Of a stretch of 6,304 bases of DNA, positions 5,701 to 6,304 are shown one piece after another. Source of the stretch: JAYGED01 sp046582565 (GTDB lineage: Bacteria > Pseudomonadota > Alphaproteobacteria > JAAXGF01); NCBI GenBank assembly GCA_046582565.1, contig JAYGED010000221.1:1-6304 (forward strand), given 5' to 3'. The notes beneath the pieces were generated by a model. The model was not told where the DNA came from. It saw only the letters and a list, made by a program, of their open reading frames with translations, and did no database searches. The position numbers and the translations under genes are program-made. Position 1 is the stretch's first letter. The number at the start of each line of letters is the position of its first letter.

Positions 5701-6304
5701 ATGAGCCAGCCGCTCGCCGCCGAAGCCGCCGCGTCCACCAAATCCGCCACCAAGCCTGCGTTCAAATGGGACGATGCGTTCCTGCTGGATGATCAGCTCA
5801 GCGACGATGAGCGGATGATCCGCGACGCCACCCATGATTACGCGCAAGGCGAGCTCATGCCGCGTATCCTGATGGCCAACCGCAACGAGCATTTCGACCG
5901 CGAGATCATTTCGGAAATGGGCGCCCTCGGTCTGTTGGGCTGCACCCTGGAAGGCTACGGCTGCGCGGGGGTTAATTACGTCTCCTACGGCCTCATCGCG
6001 CGCGAGATCGAGCGTGTGGATTCAGGCTATCGCTCGGCCATGAGCGTGCAATCGGGCCTGGTCATGTACCCGATCCACGCCTACGGCTCGGAAGATCAGC
6101 GCGAGAAGTACCTGCCCCGGCTGGCCAAGGGCGAAATGCTCGGTTGCTTCGGCCTGACCGAGCCCGATTTCGGCTCCGACGCCGGCGGCATGAAAACTCG
6201 GGCCAGTAAGGTCGACGGCGGCTACAAGCTCAAGGGCGCCAAGATGTGGATCACCAATTCGCCCCTCGCCGACATCATGATCGTCTGGGCCAAGGACGAC
6301 GAAG
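5701..6304 (+). CDS. gcdH: Glutaryl-CoA dehydrogenase, N-terminal part (runs off right edge)
   Basis: This FAD enzyme of the acyl-CoA dehydrogenase family oxidises and decarboxylates glutaryl-CoA to crotonyl-CoA in lysine, tryptophan and aromatic degradation, passing electrons to ETF. The 201 visible codons cover the N-terminal helical domain and the start of the middle beta domain. Near-identity to recalled human GCDH is seen in LMPRILMANRNEHF (52-65), REIISEMGALGLLG (67-80), GYGCAG (85-90), ERVDSGYRSAMSVQSGLVM (104-122), AYGSEDQREKYLPRLAKGE (127-145), LGCFGLTEPDFGSD (147-160) and MWITNSPLADI (182-192). Arg111 in YRSAMS matches Arg94 of mature human GCDH, which binds the distal carboxylate and separates this enzyme from general acyl-CoA dehydrogenases. 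The catalytic Glu lies beyond the window. The first 20 or so residues are an Ala/Ser/Lys-rich extension before FKWDDAFLLDDQL. The gene is divergent from the six-gene run. Confidence 0.95.
   Translation, partial: MSQPLAAEAAASTKSATKPAFKWDDAFLLDDQLSDDERMIRDATHDYAQGELMPRILMANRNEHFDREIISEMGALGLLGCTLEGYGCAGVNYVSYGLIAREIERVDSGYRSAMSVQSGLVMYPIHAYGSEDQREKYLPRLAKGEMLGCFGLTEPDFGSDAGGMKTRASKVDGGYKLKGAKMWITNSPLADIMIVWAKDDE

Noticed and set aside
5611..5892. Minus-strand 93-codon frame with Gly/Phe/Arg-rich repeats opposite the start of gcdH
   Set aside because: The glycine-rich run is the reverse complement of the Ala/Ser codons of the GcdH N-terminal extension; the gene on the other strand is certain.

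Overview
The window is GC-rich, densely packed bacterial chromosome. The protein families suggest an alphaproteobacterium, perhaps of the Rhodospirillales/Rhizobiales type: a MatA-type malonyl-CoA decarboxylase, a fused NAD(P)HX epimerase/dehydratase, a glutaryl-CoA dehydrogenase very close to the mitochondrial enzyme, and a small protein that resembles an alphaproteobacterial DUF. This placement is an inference from protein recall, not a database result.

Layout: six genes run leftwards on the minus strand from about 5574 to beyond the left edge. In transcription order they are a small conserved-type protein (5574-5395), a SAM-dependent methyltransferase (5386-4670), bifunctional Nnr (4680-3208), a TauD/TfdA-like Fe(II)/2-oxoglutarate oxygenase (3187-2108), malonyl-CoA decarboxylase (2104-716) and the N-terminal 239 residues of a transketolase/pyruvate-dehydrogenase-E1-like ThDP enzyme (719 to beyond base 1). 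The junctions are +8, -11, +20, +3 and -4 bp, so a single operon with translational coupling is likely. The only real intergenic space is about 125 bp (5575-5700). It separates this run from a divergent plus-strand gene, glutaryl-CoA dehydrogenase (gcdH), which starts at 5701 and runs off the right edge after 201 codons. The spacer holds a perfect 20-bp tandem duplication next to the gcdH ribosome binding site, and possible overlapping divergent -10 elements.

Functionally the region is central and acyl-CoA metabolism plus repair. Nnr repairs hydrated NAD(P)H. Malonyl-CoA decarboxylase converts malonyl-CoA to acetyl-CoA, and GcdH oxidatively decarboxylates glutaryl-CoA to crotonyl-CoA, so two decarboxylases of dicarboxylic acyl-CoAs sit on either side of the control region. 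The oxygenase and methyltransferase have no assignable substrate. I see no mobile element, CRISPR array, RNA gene or defence-type system, and no convincing new system. The items most worth a second look are the tandem repeat, the oxygenase-decarboxylase-ThDP enzyme linkage, and a rare-codon patch inside nnr.
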